From assembly GCA_027475525.1 (NCBI GenBank), contig JAMWFC010000052.1, positions 124,001 through 188,000 of the forward strand: a stretch of 64,000 bases of DNA. Reading direction: 5' to 3'. This DNA comes from Macrolepiota albuminosa (Eukaryota > Basidiomycota > Agaricomycetes > Agaricales > Agaricaceae). The notes beneath the pieces were generated by a model, which was not told the origin of the DNA, did no database searches, and worked only from the letters and a program-made list of their open reading frames with translations. Made by a program: the position numbers and the translations under genes. The stretch's first letter is position 1; each line of letters begins with the position of its first letter. Below are positions 43,554-54,567 of this stretch, in pieces.

Positions 43554-45060
43554 TGGCTGAGTTGGCCAATTCGGTCGTAGATCCTGCGCGGGAGGGAAAA
43601 AACTCGCCTCCTTTCTTGGTCTTATGCCCCGACCCGGATTCCCTTACTCGATCAGGGGACGGAGAACGCTTTCTTTTCCCCTTTTGAGAGCTGGCCGCGG
43701 CCATCACGTCGTTTTTTAGAGTGCTCAACTCTGCGGTGATTTTACGGCAGATTGGAAGAAGGGGGGGAGTCACAAGCAAGGTTCATTAAAGGAATGTTTT
43801 GCACGATTTTGCGCGTATGCATAAAGCGACGGGCATTCGACGTGAGACGTGAATCCCGATGGCGTTCACAGTGAAAGTGATTGACGCCGATAAAGCAAAG
43901 GGGTCCCGATCAAACGAGAGCAAAACCCCATGAAGTTACAGCAAAGGCGGACGAGATAACGTCATATGCCAAGTATTAACGCACGCGAACGCCGGGCGCC
44001 GCAATTCAATAAAGCAGACGAGAGTGTCGTCATTATGCATAAAGCAACCAGGACCCCAAGAGAATCAAGATCCGAGACAGGGTACATGAATAAGTAACGT
44101 TGAGGAAAGGATACAATGAAAAATTTTCCGAAGACTCGTCAGATCCATTTGAATCTGAGAGGCTTGTGGGCGCTTACCGGCTATGAGGACACTTCTCTTG
44201 GCGTCGTATACCTGGTCTTTAAGCGTTCTTAGCGCTCGATCGTCTATCAGACCGACATCGAATATGCCGTCGCGTGGTGGGTTCTTAATCTGCCTATGCC
44301 ACTCGCGTCGAACTCGAGCTTGATATAGGATCAGTACCTTGAGACCGTCTGTCCCTTCGTTCCGCATTTTATGGTTAGTCAGGCGGAAGAAAAAGGTGTG
44401 CATCGCGTCGACCATGTTATTTGGCCACTTTTCCTGGACTATGTGTTCTAGGAAATTGGTCGACGCGATGCATAGCTGATCCCAGGCCAGCTCTTCGTCC
44501 TGGACCGCTTTCCCCTTCGCTTTAACGCTTATTACAGGTTTTAGGGCTAGGATGTCGTCTTCCCTCGCAAGGGTGAACACATCATTTGAGGCTACTGACT
44601 CGCTTTTGGCGGCTTCAGCGCGGCCTTCGGGCGTAAAATAACTTAGCTCGATATACTCCCGCTCCCTCAGCTTCTTGATAGCGAAGCGCGCCGGAGGATA
44701 CTCAATTACTTCCGGGACCGGCTTACCGACAATGAGATTCGGGCCCTCCTCCTCACTCGGGGGAGATTGTCCCCTCGACAGAGTAGACTGTCGGGCCATT
44801 ACGTCGTCCTGATTCCTTTGCGCTTCTCCTCTTGCCTGTTGCCCCCTTCTCGCCTCTGCTTCTCTCTCATCACGTTCTGCTTCCCAGACTGCTTTCCTGC
44901 GGTCTAAACCTTCTCTCCAAAGGTTCGTCAGAACTTCAGCTGCTTGTTCATCGCTTAGTCCGTTCCTGCTGCGCATCACAGCTTCTCTCGTGAAACTGTG
45001 CTCTTCTTTCGAAAAGTCTGGAGAAATTTCCGAGTTAGGGTCAACCGTAAGAGTAATCAT
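43291..45060 (-). CDS. Gag-like ORF1 of the Ngaro-like element, probably two exons
   Basis: Exon 1 from the ATG at 45060 (MITLTVDPNSEISPDF) carries a charged coiled-coil-like stretch (REGLDRRKAVWEAERDEREA) and a conserved helical domain (DGLKVLILYQARVRREWHRQ). A good donor (GTAAGCGCC) occurs near 44178. A candidate acceptor (ACCGCAG near 43735) leads into the frame ending at 43291, which has a basic KGKRKRSPSPDR patch and cysteine/histidine clusters (CAVCLGRHTHDIWNC and CSGCGKRDHGAQKC). These look like nucleic-acid-binding zinc knuckles. The splice is inferred and not proven. Confidence 0.65.
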
Positions 45061-45137
45061 GTTTTAGTCTTTGAAAAAATACACGAGTATGGCTCGATGG
45101 TCTTTTCTTTCCTTCAGGACACTACTTAGAATGAATA

Positions 45138-45296
45138 AAAATTTTCCTGTAGTCGGCTTGCCCGGTACTAGCGCGCAACGAAACTTCTGAGGGTGTGTCA
45201 CGAAGCAAAAGGGAATTCTCGTGACAGCACAGCCACCCTCACTCAAAGACCACACCCTTTCCGTCACTCGGCTCTCGCGACAGACAGGCCAGCCAT
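45138..45296 (-). repeat. Split direct repeat A1
   Basis: The 5' terminal 159-bp repeat of the Ngaro-like element, nearly identical to A2 at 39656-39814. Confidence 0.9.
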
Positions 45297-46600
45297 ACTT
45301 CTATTCCTACATGCCAATGCCATCTTTCAAAAACTATGAAACATTGAGACACTTTTTTGAGCCACTGTAATTGCACAAACAAGGCAGGAAAACTCTGGAC
45401 TTTGAAAGTTAGAAAGGCAAGCTCCAGCTTATATAAGCAGTTTATATGATGTATTGAAGGAGCCACACTTGTCTGAATGATAGCTAAAGAACCTGAGCAC
45501 TTCAAAGGCTAAAAATAGTACTAATAGATAGTGTTGAAAGAATAGAAGCAGTAAAGTAAAAGAATGAAAGAAGAAAGAAGAAAATGAATGAAGGGAGAAG
45601 GAAGGAATAAAGAGTGAAAGAGAGAAGACATAAGGAGTCTCCTGACAATAAGATTTCTCCATGACAGACAGCTTGGCATTTTACCTTGGCACCTGACATT
45701 GCTTAGTGCTCTTACCTAATTAGACAGATAGTAGGCTGGTAGACTTCTTAGTATATAGTTTAATTCACAGTGTCTACTTACATTCTTTCCAGTTCACTGA
45801 TACTTAGCCACTTAGTGATAGTGAACTCATTTTATTATAAACACTTATTGTTTTGTCAGTAGTAATGCAACAGAGGCTTGTATGCTTCAGTCTGTTCAGT
45901 TCACCTCACAGTTCAGATATCTTTTGGACTGACTTAACTTAGTCATCAGCTGTCTGAACATCTAGTCTGCTTGCTGCAGAACTCTTGCTGACTTTATACT
46001 TTGGCACCCTACATATATGGACAGCTTAGAACATGTAAGCTTTTAATTTTCTTCTTGCTGCTCCTCATATAAAACACTTATATTTTCTATCTCCCCCTTT
46101 TTAGGCACACTTTGTCATTAGCACACTCTTCTTACCACATTTACCTTATTGACTCATACCTTTTCTTGCTACACAACTCATTGATTGATGTGTTCTCTGG
46201 AATCTGCTCAGGACTTCTCCACACACTTACCATGCCCAACACATATTTCCAGGTTAGTAGTGATAAACTGTGTCTGCTACTGACCAACTTTTGGGCATCA
46301 TCAACATATAAACCCAGACACAGTAACCACACCCTCAGTCAAAATATACTGAGGGTGAGCAGCTATGTATACTTCTCAGAACACTTTACTTATGATCTAC
46401 CTTAGTACACATACTTAATCATGTATGCAGGTTCAGGTTGTAGCACACTCTATCAGGTAAGTGTTGGGAGTAGACCATTCACATGACCACATAGATAAAT
46501 TTCAGCCACTTGAATGTTCATGTATTCTTTAGTCTAATCATCTTATCAAAATCCATGAACTTCCAGGTATGTAACACTACATGCATTGTATGTGTTCTTT
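45297..46600. mobile_element. CpG-depleted gypsy LTR relative and flanking debris
   Basis: About 45660-46305 parallels the right part of the LTR at 35893-36638. GACAGACAGCTTGGCATTTTACC corresponds to GGACAGCTTGGCGTTTGACC, and GGGCATCATCAA to GGGCGTCATCAA. Almost every CG in the LTR is TG or CA here. 45297-45660 is the right flank of the Ngaro insertion and has no gene. Confidence 0.55.
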
Positions 46601-46670
46601 AGTCAATCGTCTATCTGAACCTTCGGTTCCGTCCGTGTTGCTAGACTCACTAAGTCTGTCACATCTGCGC

Positions 46671-48540
46671 TTAGCTTGCCGCAACATTCCACAGCTTTCG
46701 TGGTAACAGGTAATTTGTAACAACGACCCCGATACCTGTCATAACGGAAAGGACGTAGTAAACAAGATGACCACCAAGATACCCATGTTCGATTGACAGA
46801 GAGAATAGGCCATTCGCACCAGCCGGGCCGATAGTCCTCATTAGGCTTATCGACATCTGCATTTGGACCATTAGTGGCGATTACTGCTATATATAGCGAC
46901 GTACTTGGCTCAAGCCATGTGTCACGCCTAGTGAGGTTCTGTCGGGCGCAGCAGCAGTTATATACATGAAGATTGCCCCTAGCAAGCCCAAACAAGACAA
47001 TTGAGTATGAGATAAGAGGGAAATACCACGGTTACGGATTCTCACCAAACGACAAACTATATCCAAATGACATAATTGACTGCAAAGCGATTACCACCCA
47101 TAGAAGACCATTGAAACCATATGTCTTGACTAGCAGATGCGCAATCGGAAACGTGAGAAATAAAGGAATAGCACCCGCAAGCCCTTTCACAAATGTGGCT
47201 TTATCGCCCAATCGTCGATGAATCGATGCGAAGCATAAGATCTGAAGACTTCCTAGCAATACTCCAACCGCAGCAAGAATATTCCCAATGGTCGGGGGAG
47301 GAAGTCCCAAACCACCAAAATCAATGGGTGTCGCGAGAAAAAGAGGTAGTATGGCGCGATATGCTATTTCAATAAGAGCGACAAATGCGAAACTGCCCAC
47401 TGAGATGATGACCCTAGAGTTGAGAACTTGTCGAAGAGGTGTACTCCGTGCGGTCTCTCCTTGGTATTCGGTCCTGAAGAGATGTCTGATTGGAACAGGG
47501 GACTTGACAGTCTCTTTGAGTAGGTAGAACACAACAACCCAAGCAACGGCGGAGAACATAGAGGGGATGGCACAAGGTAAAAAGTATGGGTAAGTCTTGA
47601 AAAACTGGAAGTCTCCGAATATGCGAGGATATCGTTCTGCAGGCCGGGAGAGGTAGCCACCGACGATGGGTCCGACCTATAGGAGAAATGTGAATGCAAA
47701 TTACCGTGTTATGGATAGAACCCACTGTCGCGCCGATATTCCAAGAAAGAGGCAAACAACCCCAAATCTGGCTCTCGTATAAGACTTGACATACTGGGGT
47801 AGATATGAGGTCTCACTATCGGCAAATTTTCTGCGATTGTCAAGTCAGGTAACATTCTGTGTGAGTATCGTGATTTAAAAATGATGAATCCTGCATATAC
47901 AGTACTAGCTCACGACTTAATGACGCCTACATTCCCATCTAGACAATTTCATGAGATAGCTTAGAATAGGGTATTTCAGAGACTGACTCAGTATACCACA
48001 GAGGCAGCGGCTAAAAGTTGAAAGCACGTTTAGAGCCTTGACAGTTTGGATCAGATAAGCTATTTACCTCAGAACAAGGCCCCAGATAGATTTAGAAAGT
48101 CCGAACCACAGCGACGACACGGGTATTCCAGCCAAACCAAGCAGGATGACGGGCTTGCGACCAATCCGGTCTGACAATCTTCCCAGGTAAAAGACACCTA
48201 CTGCTTCCGACAAGTAGAATGCTGATTGCTGGTGCGGTTCAGCGGAGACCGAGGAAAAGTTAGACGTAAAAGACGTACCAATATTCCAACATAATAGCCA
48301 ACGTGTGTTTCATTGCCATGCGTGATTCCAATTTCTCGAATGAGCTGAGTTCATTGATAGGGCTCGCATCGGATTAAAGCAATAACAGATACTCACCTCT
48401 GGTGCAAAGGGAGATATTAATTGTGAACTAAAGGGTTCCGCGATCAAGATGAATAGGATGATCAGAACTTGAGACCAAGGTATTGATGTTGGTTTTGTCC
48501 CCTTGAGTAGTGGAGTCCCCTCGTAGTCTAAAGCGGTCAT
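46671..48540 (-). CDS. MFS transporter, DHA1-type (copy 2 of a duplicate pair)
   Basis: Very similar throughout to the gene at 26491-28443, including intron positions and promoter. Starts MTALDYEGTPLLKGTKPTSI and ends LLPRKLWNVAAS, slightly longer because the duplication ends just before the old stop codon. Microexons of 14 nt (48010-47997) and 25 nt (47938-47914) are each present once. The large exon 47559-47060 covers TM6-10 with FYLLKETVKSPVPIRHLF. There is no obvious frameshift, so it looks functional; the substrate is unknown. It lies just beyond the transposon cluster that separates it from its sister. Confidence 0.8.
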
Positions 48541-49104
48541 TGCACAAAAGGTTTATCTCGCTAGGATTGAAGCCAGGCCAAAGTTATATAAGAAACCTAG
48601 CTAAAGTCCCGCAGATGTCGAACTGCATTTAGAGATCGCGAGCTAGTTTGCAATATAAGGAACTGGATAGCCTGAGCGTAATGGCATGCCATAGGGGCAA
48701 TTCCAAGTTGGGACGAAACATAAAAGGGCGACGACCCATCCTTCGGTCTCAGAGGTTTCAGTCTGTAACCGAACAATTTCCATTGCGACGGACCTACAAT
48801 CCACCTACTTGAGGCTGTGCACATCTGATCACTCTACTCTTCAAATATCTATATCACTTTTCGAACTTGAAGCCTTTTGAGTGATTTCCAAAGTCTCATA
48901 TTTAAGGGAACAAAGACCCTGTAATGGTACAGACCCCTGTTGGTGATGGAGGCGGGATAGGCAGACATCGTAGATCTAGAAGAGTAAAGAAGACTCAAGT
49001 TCCTTCACCTTTAGGGGTTAAAACGTTAAAGCATGATAACACCATGGTTGAGCAGGAAGGAGCTAGCACGTGACGAGGGTAAGAATCGGATGCGAGCACC
49101 GGAA
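48541..49104. other. Intergenic region, MFS copy 2 promoter
   Basis: The first 200 bp are shared with the sister gene's upstream region. No gene is recognised in the remainder. Confidence 0.4.
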
Positions 49105-49106
49105 CA

Positions 49107-49912
49107 CCTCAGTCGTTATACAGTGTAGGAGTGTTCCCCTGGACATGATCGTTCCTCGGGACAAACTTATATAGCTCCCTGGGATTGTGACCATTCTCTG
49201 CAATTTTCAGAATCTATCATGCTACATACATTATCTAAACCATATCCAAGTTTGAGGGGCAGCAAATGAGTCAGTTGTTAGAAATCTGCAAAACAATTGT
49301 GAAAATGATGTCGTCTGATTGATAGGCAACTTTTGTTCTCCACTTTTATCATACTTTCGCTAGAATTATGAAGATTGTGTCATTCTGATTTGCAAGAAAG
49401 TATCTTAAAGTGCATTTTTTGTCTATAAATGTCATGGATCAGAGCCAATTTGAGCAATCCATGGGGCATATTCTGATTGTTGCACCAAGCGTGACAACTT
49501 TGTTGATCAACCGCGTGTTGATGTGCTTTTCCCTCGCGTTTGAGCCATCTAAAAAACACTGGCCTAAGAAACCAGTCCGACCACGAAAGCCAAAGGCACC
49601 TGCTAACGGTCAAGAGAGCTCTCCGGAGGATGATAATGAGGGAGACGACGAAGATTAGATTATTGTCACGCACTGTCACACGTGTCCCAAGGAACCAAAC
49701 CTGTGACATTTCCATATTTCTGAAAGATCCTCTTCGATAATATACTTTACCCTAAATTTACGGTCATTAATGTACATAGTCATCTTATTTAATACACTAC
49801 ACAGTCATCCAAGCAATTTAAATTTCAATTTTTGAATGAGTGACGCAAAGATTCATCAAAAACAAAGTTGTGTCCAGGGGAACGCTCCTACACTGTACCA
49901 CAGACTGAGGTA
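49107..49912. mobile_element. Candidate non-autonomous DNA transposon with about 40-bp terminal inverted repeats
   Basis: The left end (49107-49147, ACCTCAGTCGTTATACAGTG then TAGGAGTGTTCCCCTGGACA) matches the reverse complement of the right end (about 49872-49912) with a few differences. The roughly 800-bp interior holds an 82-codon frame (49410-49658) ending in a Lys/Pro-rich and then acidic tail (RPRKPKAPANGQ, DDNEGDDED), too short for a transposase. No clear target-site duplication was identified by eye. Confidence 0.5.
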
Positions 49913-50155
49913 AACCCAGGCCGTTGTCACTTTTATCTACGAATAATTATGTACCTAGTAGCCTCGTCAGACTGAGCAACTTTGTCAACAATACACATTA
50001 CCAAACAGTTGATCACTTCTACAACAAGAAGGAAGGGCTCAGGCCAAGGGAGAATTGTGGGTTATGGATTGGAAAACCGGTGTCCTCGTCCCGGATTTTC
50101 TCTGTCACGTGCCGTGGCACGTCGACATTGGTTACACGAGTGGTCGTCGTGCACA

Positions 50156-53100
50156 ATGGCGCCCTTCTTAAACCCCATTCCGATAATACAGGGCTTTAAG
50201 GAGAGAATAGACGCTTTCTCTGTGCAAGGTGATTGGCAGTTTTATTTACTGCCTTGTTGATTGATTTTAATCCCAGGTGACCGGTTGTACATTGGGACGT
50301 CGACGGGGAATCTACACATCTATAGCGAAGAACAACGCGGTAATTCACCCTCTTACCACAATACATGAAGGGTTGGCTTATCAAACTAGATGAAGGAGAA
50401 AGGTCGTTTACCTTCGTAGAAGTGAAGAAGGCTCTGACACGAAGGTCAATCGAACAGCTGGGGTTTGTCAAGCATCTAGATTTAAATCTACTAGTCGTCC
50501 TCTCAGGTAACCTCTGTCTATCTCATGCATAATATGGGCTAATTTCAAGAAGAGGGTACTGTTACACTATTTCCGTTGCCCACAACTTCGCCACCGACAA
50601 TACTACAGAGAGTTAAAGCTGCGTTCTCGTTCGCTGTGCATTCCTCAGTGCAAGACATAGAGCCGGAAGTAAAATCCCATTCTACAGTTGATGATTTTGT
50701 CAGACCAAAACCCTTGCCGATGTTGGTCACTCAACTTCTCGTGGGGTGTAGGAGAAAAGTTGTCATCTACTCGTGGAGAGACGGTGAGGCTCAGGAAGTC
50801 AAGGTACGTCTCGGAAGTTATCAGTCCTACGTTATACCGTAAAAACTACTGTTAGGAAACTCCTCTTCCCCACTCAGCACGCATAATATCATTTCTAGAT
50901 CATGATAATGTCTGCTTTGCATATTCACCCACTGAATATGCCATTTTTGCGATATCTACAATGACCGCAGTCGAAATCACAACGCCTCTTCCTGTTACTT
51001 CATCTAGCAGTGCTGGGGCCATGGGGGCGTTGAGTGGTCTTACGGGATACATGACTCTGGGACTTGGCGCAAAACCCAAACCAGCGTCAATGCGGATTAG
51101 TGAGAAAGAGGTTCTAATCTCCAAAGATAGTATGAATGGAATCTTTCCATGAGGCGATACGACTGTTTGACTATTTTTAAGGTCAAGGCCTGATGATTGG
51201 ACCAGATGCGAAGGTTTCACGGCCTGGTTCAATCGAATGGCCTGCGCCGCCAGAGGAGTTAGGTATGCTTCATATACTGCAGTACGAACTCTAGTCATAT
51301 TACTTTTTATAGCTTATGTGAAGCCGTACATTTTCTCCGTGCTTCCTCCAGGATGCGTGCCCGTACACTCTCCAGAATCCTCAGGTCCCACTTCTTCCAT
51401 TCAGACACATCCAAATCCAATTGCAACCCAACCGAGCTTCATACCCACCAGTGTCCTTCAAATCCGCTCATCACTATCTTCTGTTACAACCCAAACCATC
51501 CCTTTTCCCTTTGACCAATCTTCCTCCGCTTCTTCAAGCCTTCCAGGAACGGCAGGACCCGTCGCTAATGCCACCATTCGTTTCCTTACCCCCTCTTCAG
51601 TTGAGAAAGCTCCTTTGTATCTCGTTACGACTCCGACAGACCGGACAACAGCCGCTACGGAGGGTAGCACGATATGGCAATTCAGAATGAAGCCTTGGGC
51701 AGAGCAACTTGACGAACTAGTGATAGATGGCAAGTATGCGGATGCGAATGCATTACTTGATACTCTGGATGAAGCTGTGCTGCCTGACAAGGTGAACATC
51801 TTCGCATAAAACTGGAAAATAAGTCTCAACTAATAGACTTCCTCGTTTTCTCCAGAGGACACGTAGAACGCGAATATGTGCGCTCAACGCGGTTGCAGAA
51901 TTTCGAGAGGCCAGATTCGATGCAGCAATCGACACCTTTATTGAGCTTGACTTCAATCCCGCCAAGGTTGTAGCATTATATCCAGAACAAGTTGCTGGTC
52001 GCCTATCCGTACGAGTCAATGACTGGATTCCACTTTATGGCGGCCCAAAACCTGTTATCAGTGGTCCAAATCCGACCACGTCTAGCTCCGATGATATGGA
52101 CAATGCGCAGAAGGAGGATAAGGGCGGCAATGAAGTTCAAAGCCAGGACGTGCCAGCTATGGGAGGATTATTGGAGACTCTTACAGGTCCCGTCGGGCCT
52201 GTTGCTGAATCGATACGTGAAAGAATAGGGACAGGACTCGGTGGGAAGGTTGGTGCAATGATTCGCTCCGCCGCGGCGAAGGAAGAGCCTGCGCCTCCAC
52301 CGACTACTAGTTCTAAGACTAAGCGAGCTGTTCCTGGTATGTTGTCCTCCGTTCCTTCCCAGACTTTCTTTCGTCTCATATCATTGTTAGACGATTTGCA
52401 TCGTTCAATTGAAGCACTACTGCGATATCTCTCCGACCGACGACCCAAACTCGGCAAAGCGCTAGAATCTGTGGGCATAACGCCCAAAAATCAGTCCCAT
52501 GCAGCTGCCCCTTTGTCCGAAGCATCGATAGAAGAGCTCTTTGCGTTGCCTAATGCGCCTTTGGCGGTGTTGACACCTGGACAGTTGCTGCGATGTGCTC
52601 AAATCGTTGATACGGCGCTGTATAAGTCGTATCTTGTGATACGCCCTTCGCTCCTTGGCTCTTTGTGTCGGCTTCCAAATTGGTGTGAAGTCTCTGAGGT
52701 TGAGGAGGAATTGAGGACTCACCAGGTGAGTATTATTAGAATGGTTCCTTCTATGCTGGTTCATGATATTTACTTTTGTAGAAATACGCTGAATTGATAG
52801 ATTTGTTCAATGGCAAGAAGATGCACGCGCAAGCTCTAGCGCTGCTCAGAGAGTGGGTCGGAAGTGCTCGAATATCAACATTCTCTGATCACAATTTATT
52901 TAGACTTGGGGAGAAAGAGGCGGATATTGAGGACAAGCTATCCCCGACGATACAATACCTTCAGAAATTAGGACCCGAGCATCTTCAACAGATTTTTGAA
53001 TCGTCGCGATGGGTCTTTTCGGTTGACTCTAATCTGGCATTTGATGTGAGCCTGAGTTTCATATCAGGTGATAAAAGTCTGATGATATGCCTTGATAAAG

Positions 53101-54238
53101 ATTTTTACCTCAGAGGATGTCGAACTGCCCCGCCAGGACGTCTCTATCTTTCTGGCGGGCATCGACCCAAAGATTTCGGCCCGGTATCTTGAGTTCGTCA
53201 TCGAAGAGAGGCATGAGCAAATCCCAGCTTTCCACGATAGACTTGCCGAGCTTTACTTCGGCATGATAATGTCGGCGAAAAAGAGGGGCGACGATAGTAA
53301 GCAGAACTCACTGTGTTGTTCGAGAAAGTAACCACATGCTTACTGGACAATAATCTAGAAACACGGAATGAAGTGTACACTAAACTATTGCAGTTCATTA
53401 GCTCCAATAATACCTATAGCGTTGATCGCCTCTATAGCGCATTGTCTTCTACAGGTACGTCAACTGGCATTCACTTATCTCCGTGTCGTTAATGAATACG
53501 CGAAGATCTATTTGAAGCACGGGCCATCCTTTTGGGTCGACTTGGACGGCACGATCAAGCCCTTGAGATTTACGTATATCGAATGCATGATTACCTGAAG
53601 GCAGAGGAGTAAGCGCCTTGTTAATACTGATCTAAGTCATTTCATGGATGTTGTGTCAGATATTGCAAACGAGTGTATGAGTTAGGGACGGAAACTAAGA
53701 GCGTCTTTTTAACGCTCCTACGATTGTACCTACGACCTACTGTCAAAGTTCATGAGGATCTCCTCTCCCCAGCTCTTGATCTAATAGGCCGGCATAGTTC
53801 ACGGCTGGATATCGTGGAAACATTGCAACTATTGCCTCCCCTGGTAACGGCGAAGGATGTCCGAGCTTTCCTCTTTGAAGCCCTTCGAGCTCCACTTTTT
53901 GACACGAGCATAATTCGACATATCAGCCAGGCACGAAATGACCAGCTCAGCAGAAGATTGATGCTTCTCCAGACCAAGAGGGTTAAAGTAACCGATAGTC
54001 GCATGTGAGTCTTTCATCTATCGACAATCAGTGGATATCCTTGTATTCAACGCGCTTCTAGATGTCCACAGTGCCATAAACGTATAGGCAATAGTGTTAT
54101 CGCTGTCCATGCACCCCGGTAAGTCTATATGTTATAAATATAACTGCTTCACTCAGAGAATACCAATACAGGGGCGAAGTCACCCATTACCAATGTCGTG
54201 AAGCGTTTTCACGTCGATTGAATGAGGGTAGACAATGA
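50156..54238 (+). CDS. VPS39: Vam6/Vps39-like HOPS complex subunit
   Basis: A multi-exon gene (about 12 exons, short GT-AG introns) starting MAPFLNPIPIIQGFKERIDA, typical of the family. The N-terminal citron-homology domain spans about residues 1-330 (DRLYIGTSTGNLHIYSEE, then EVLISKDSQGLMIGPD after splicing 51134-51182, then SIEWPAPPEEL). A clathrin-repeat-type helical region follows (FREARFDAAIDTFIELDFNP, KYAELIDLFNGKKMHAQALA, DLFEARAILLGRLGRHDQAL). The C-terminal zinc-binding end reads CPQCHKRIGNSVIAVHAP then YQCREAF, stopping at 54238. VPS39 tethers vacuolar membranes for fusion with Rab7/Ypt7 and other HOPS subunits. All pieces read in order, so it looks intact. Confidence 0.88.
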
Positions 54239-54567
54239 AATAGAATCCAAGGTATCATGCATTGGGACTCCCTTGTTTTGTGGCTACGTTTACGTTTCGT
54301 ATCCATTTCGATTTATGACTCTGCTTCAATTTGGCTATCATAATAGTACATTTGAAACAATTTGAGGTTTTTCTTTCTCTATATAGGATAGTGTACAACA
54401 TGCTTTAGTAGTGTACAAGAAGTGTTAATGGAATGGAACACGCAAATACAATGAATACGTCATAAGAATAATTCACAACAATTGAAAGGATGAAGAACTT
54501 AGAAAAAAGGAGTTACACGAATACAAAAATCATACGGATTTTGCGTGTGCTGTCGTTTCTTTTCGTT
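54239..54567. other. Convergent 3' intergenic region
   Basis: Separates the 3' ends of the VPS39 gene (plus) and the ankyrin gene (minus). AT-rich, no gene seen; presumably holds both polyadenylation regions. Confidence 0.5.

Larger units (their letters stand above)
39270..45296 (-). mobile_element. Ngaro/PAT-like tyrosine-recombinase retrotransposon, apparently complete
   Basis: In coding (minus) order: A1 (45296-45138, 159 bp), Gag-like ORF, RT/RNase H ORF, tyrosine recombinase ORF, B1 (39993-39815, 179 bp), A2 (39814-39656, 159 bp), a spacer, B2 (39448-39270, 179 bp). A1/A2 differ at about one position (GTAGTCGG against GTAGTTGG) and B1/B2 at about one (CTTTCGCG against CTTTCGTG). This A1-ORFs-B1-A2-B2 arrangement is the split direct repeat of PAT/Ngaro elements, which replicate through a circular DNA joined by the recombinase and make no target-site duplication. 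Near-identical repeats, open ORFs and normal CpG content suggest a recent insertion. Confidence 0.8.
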
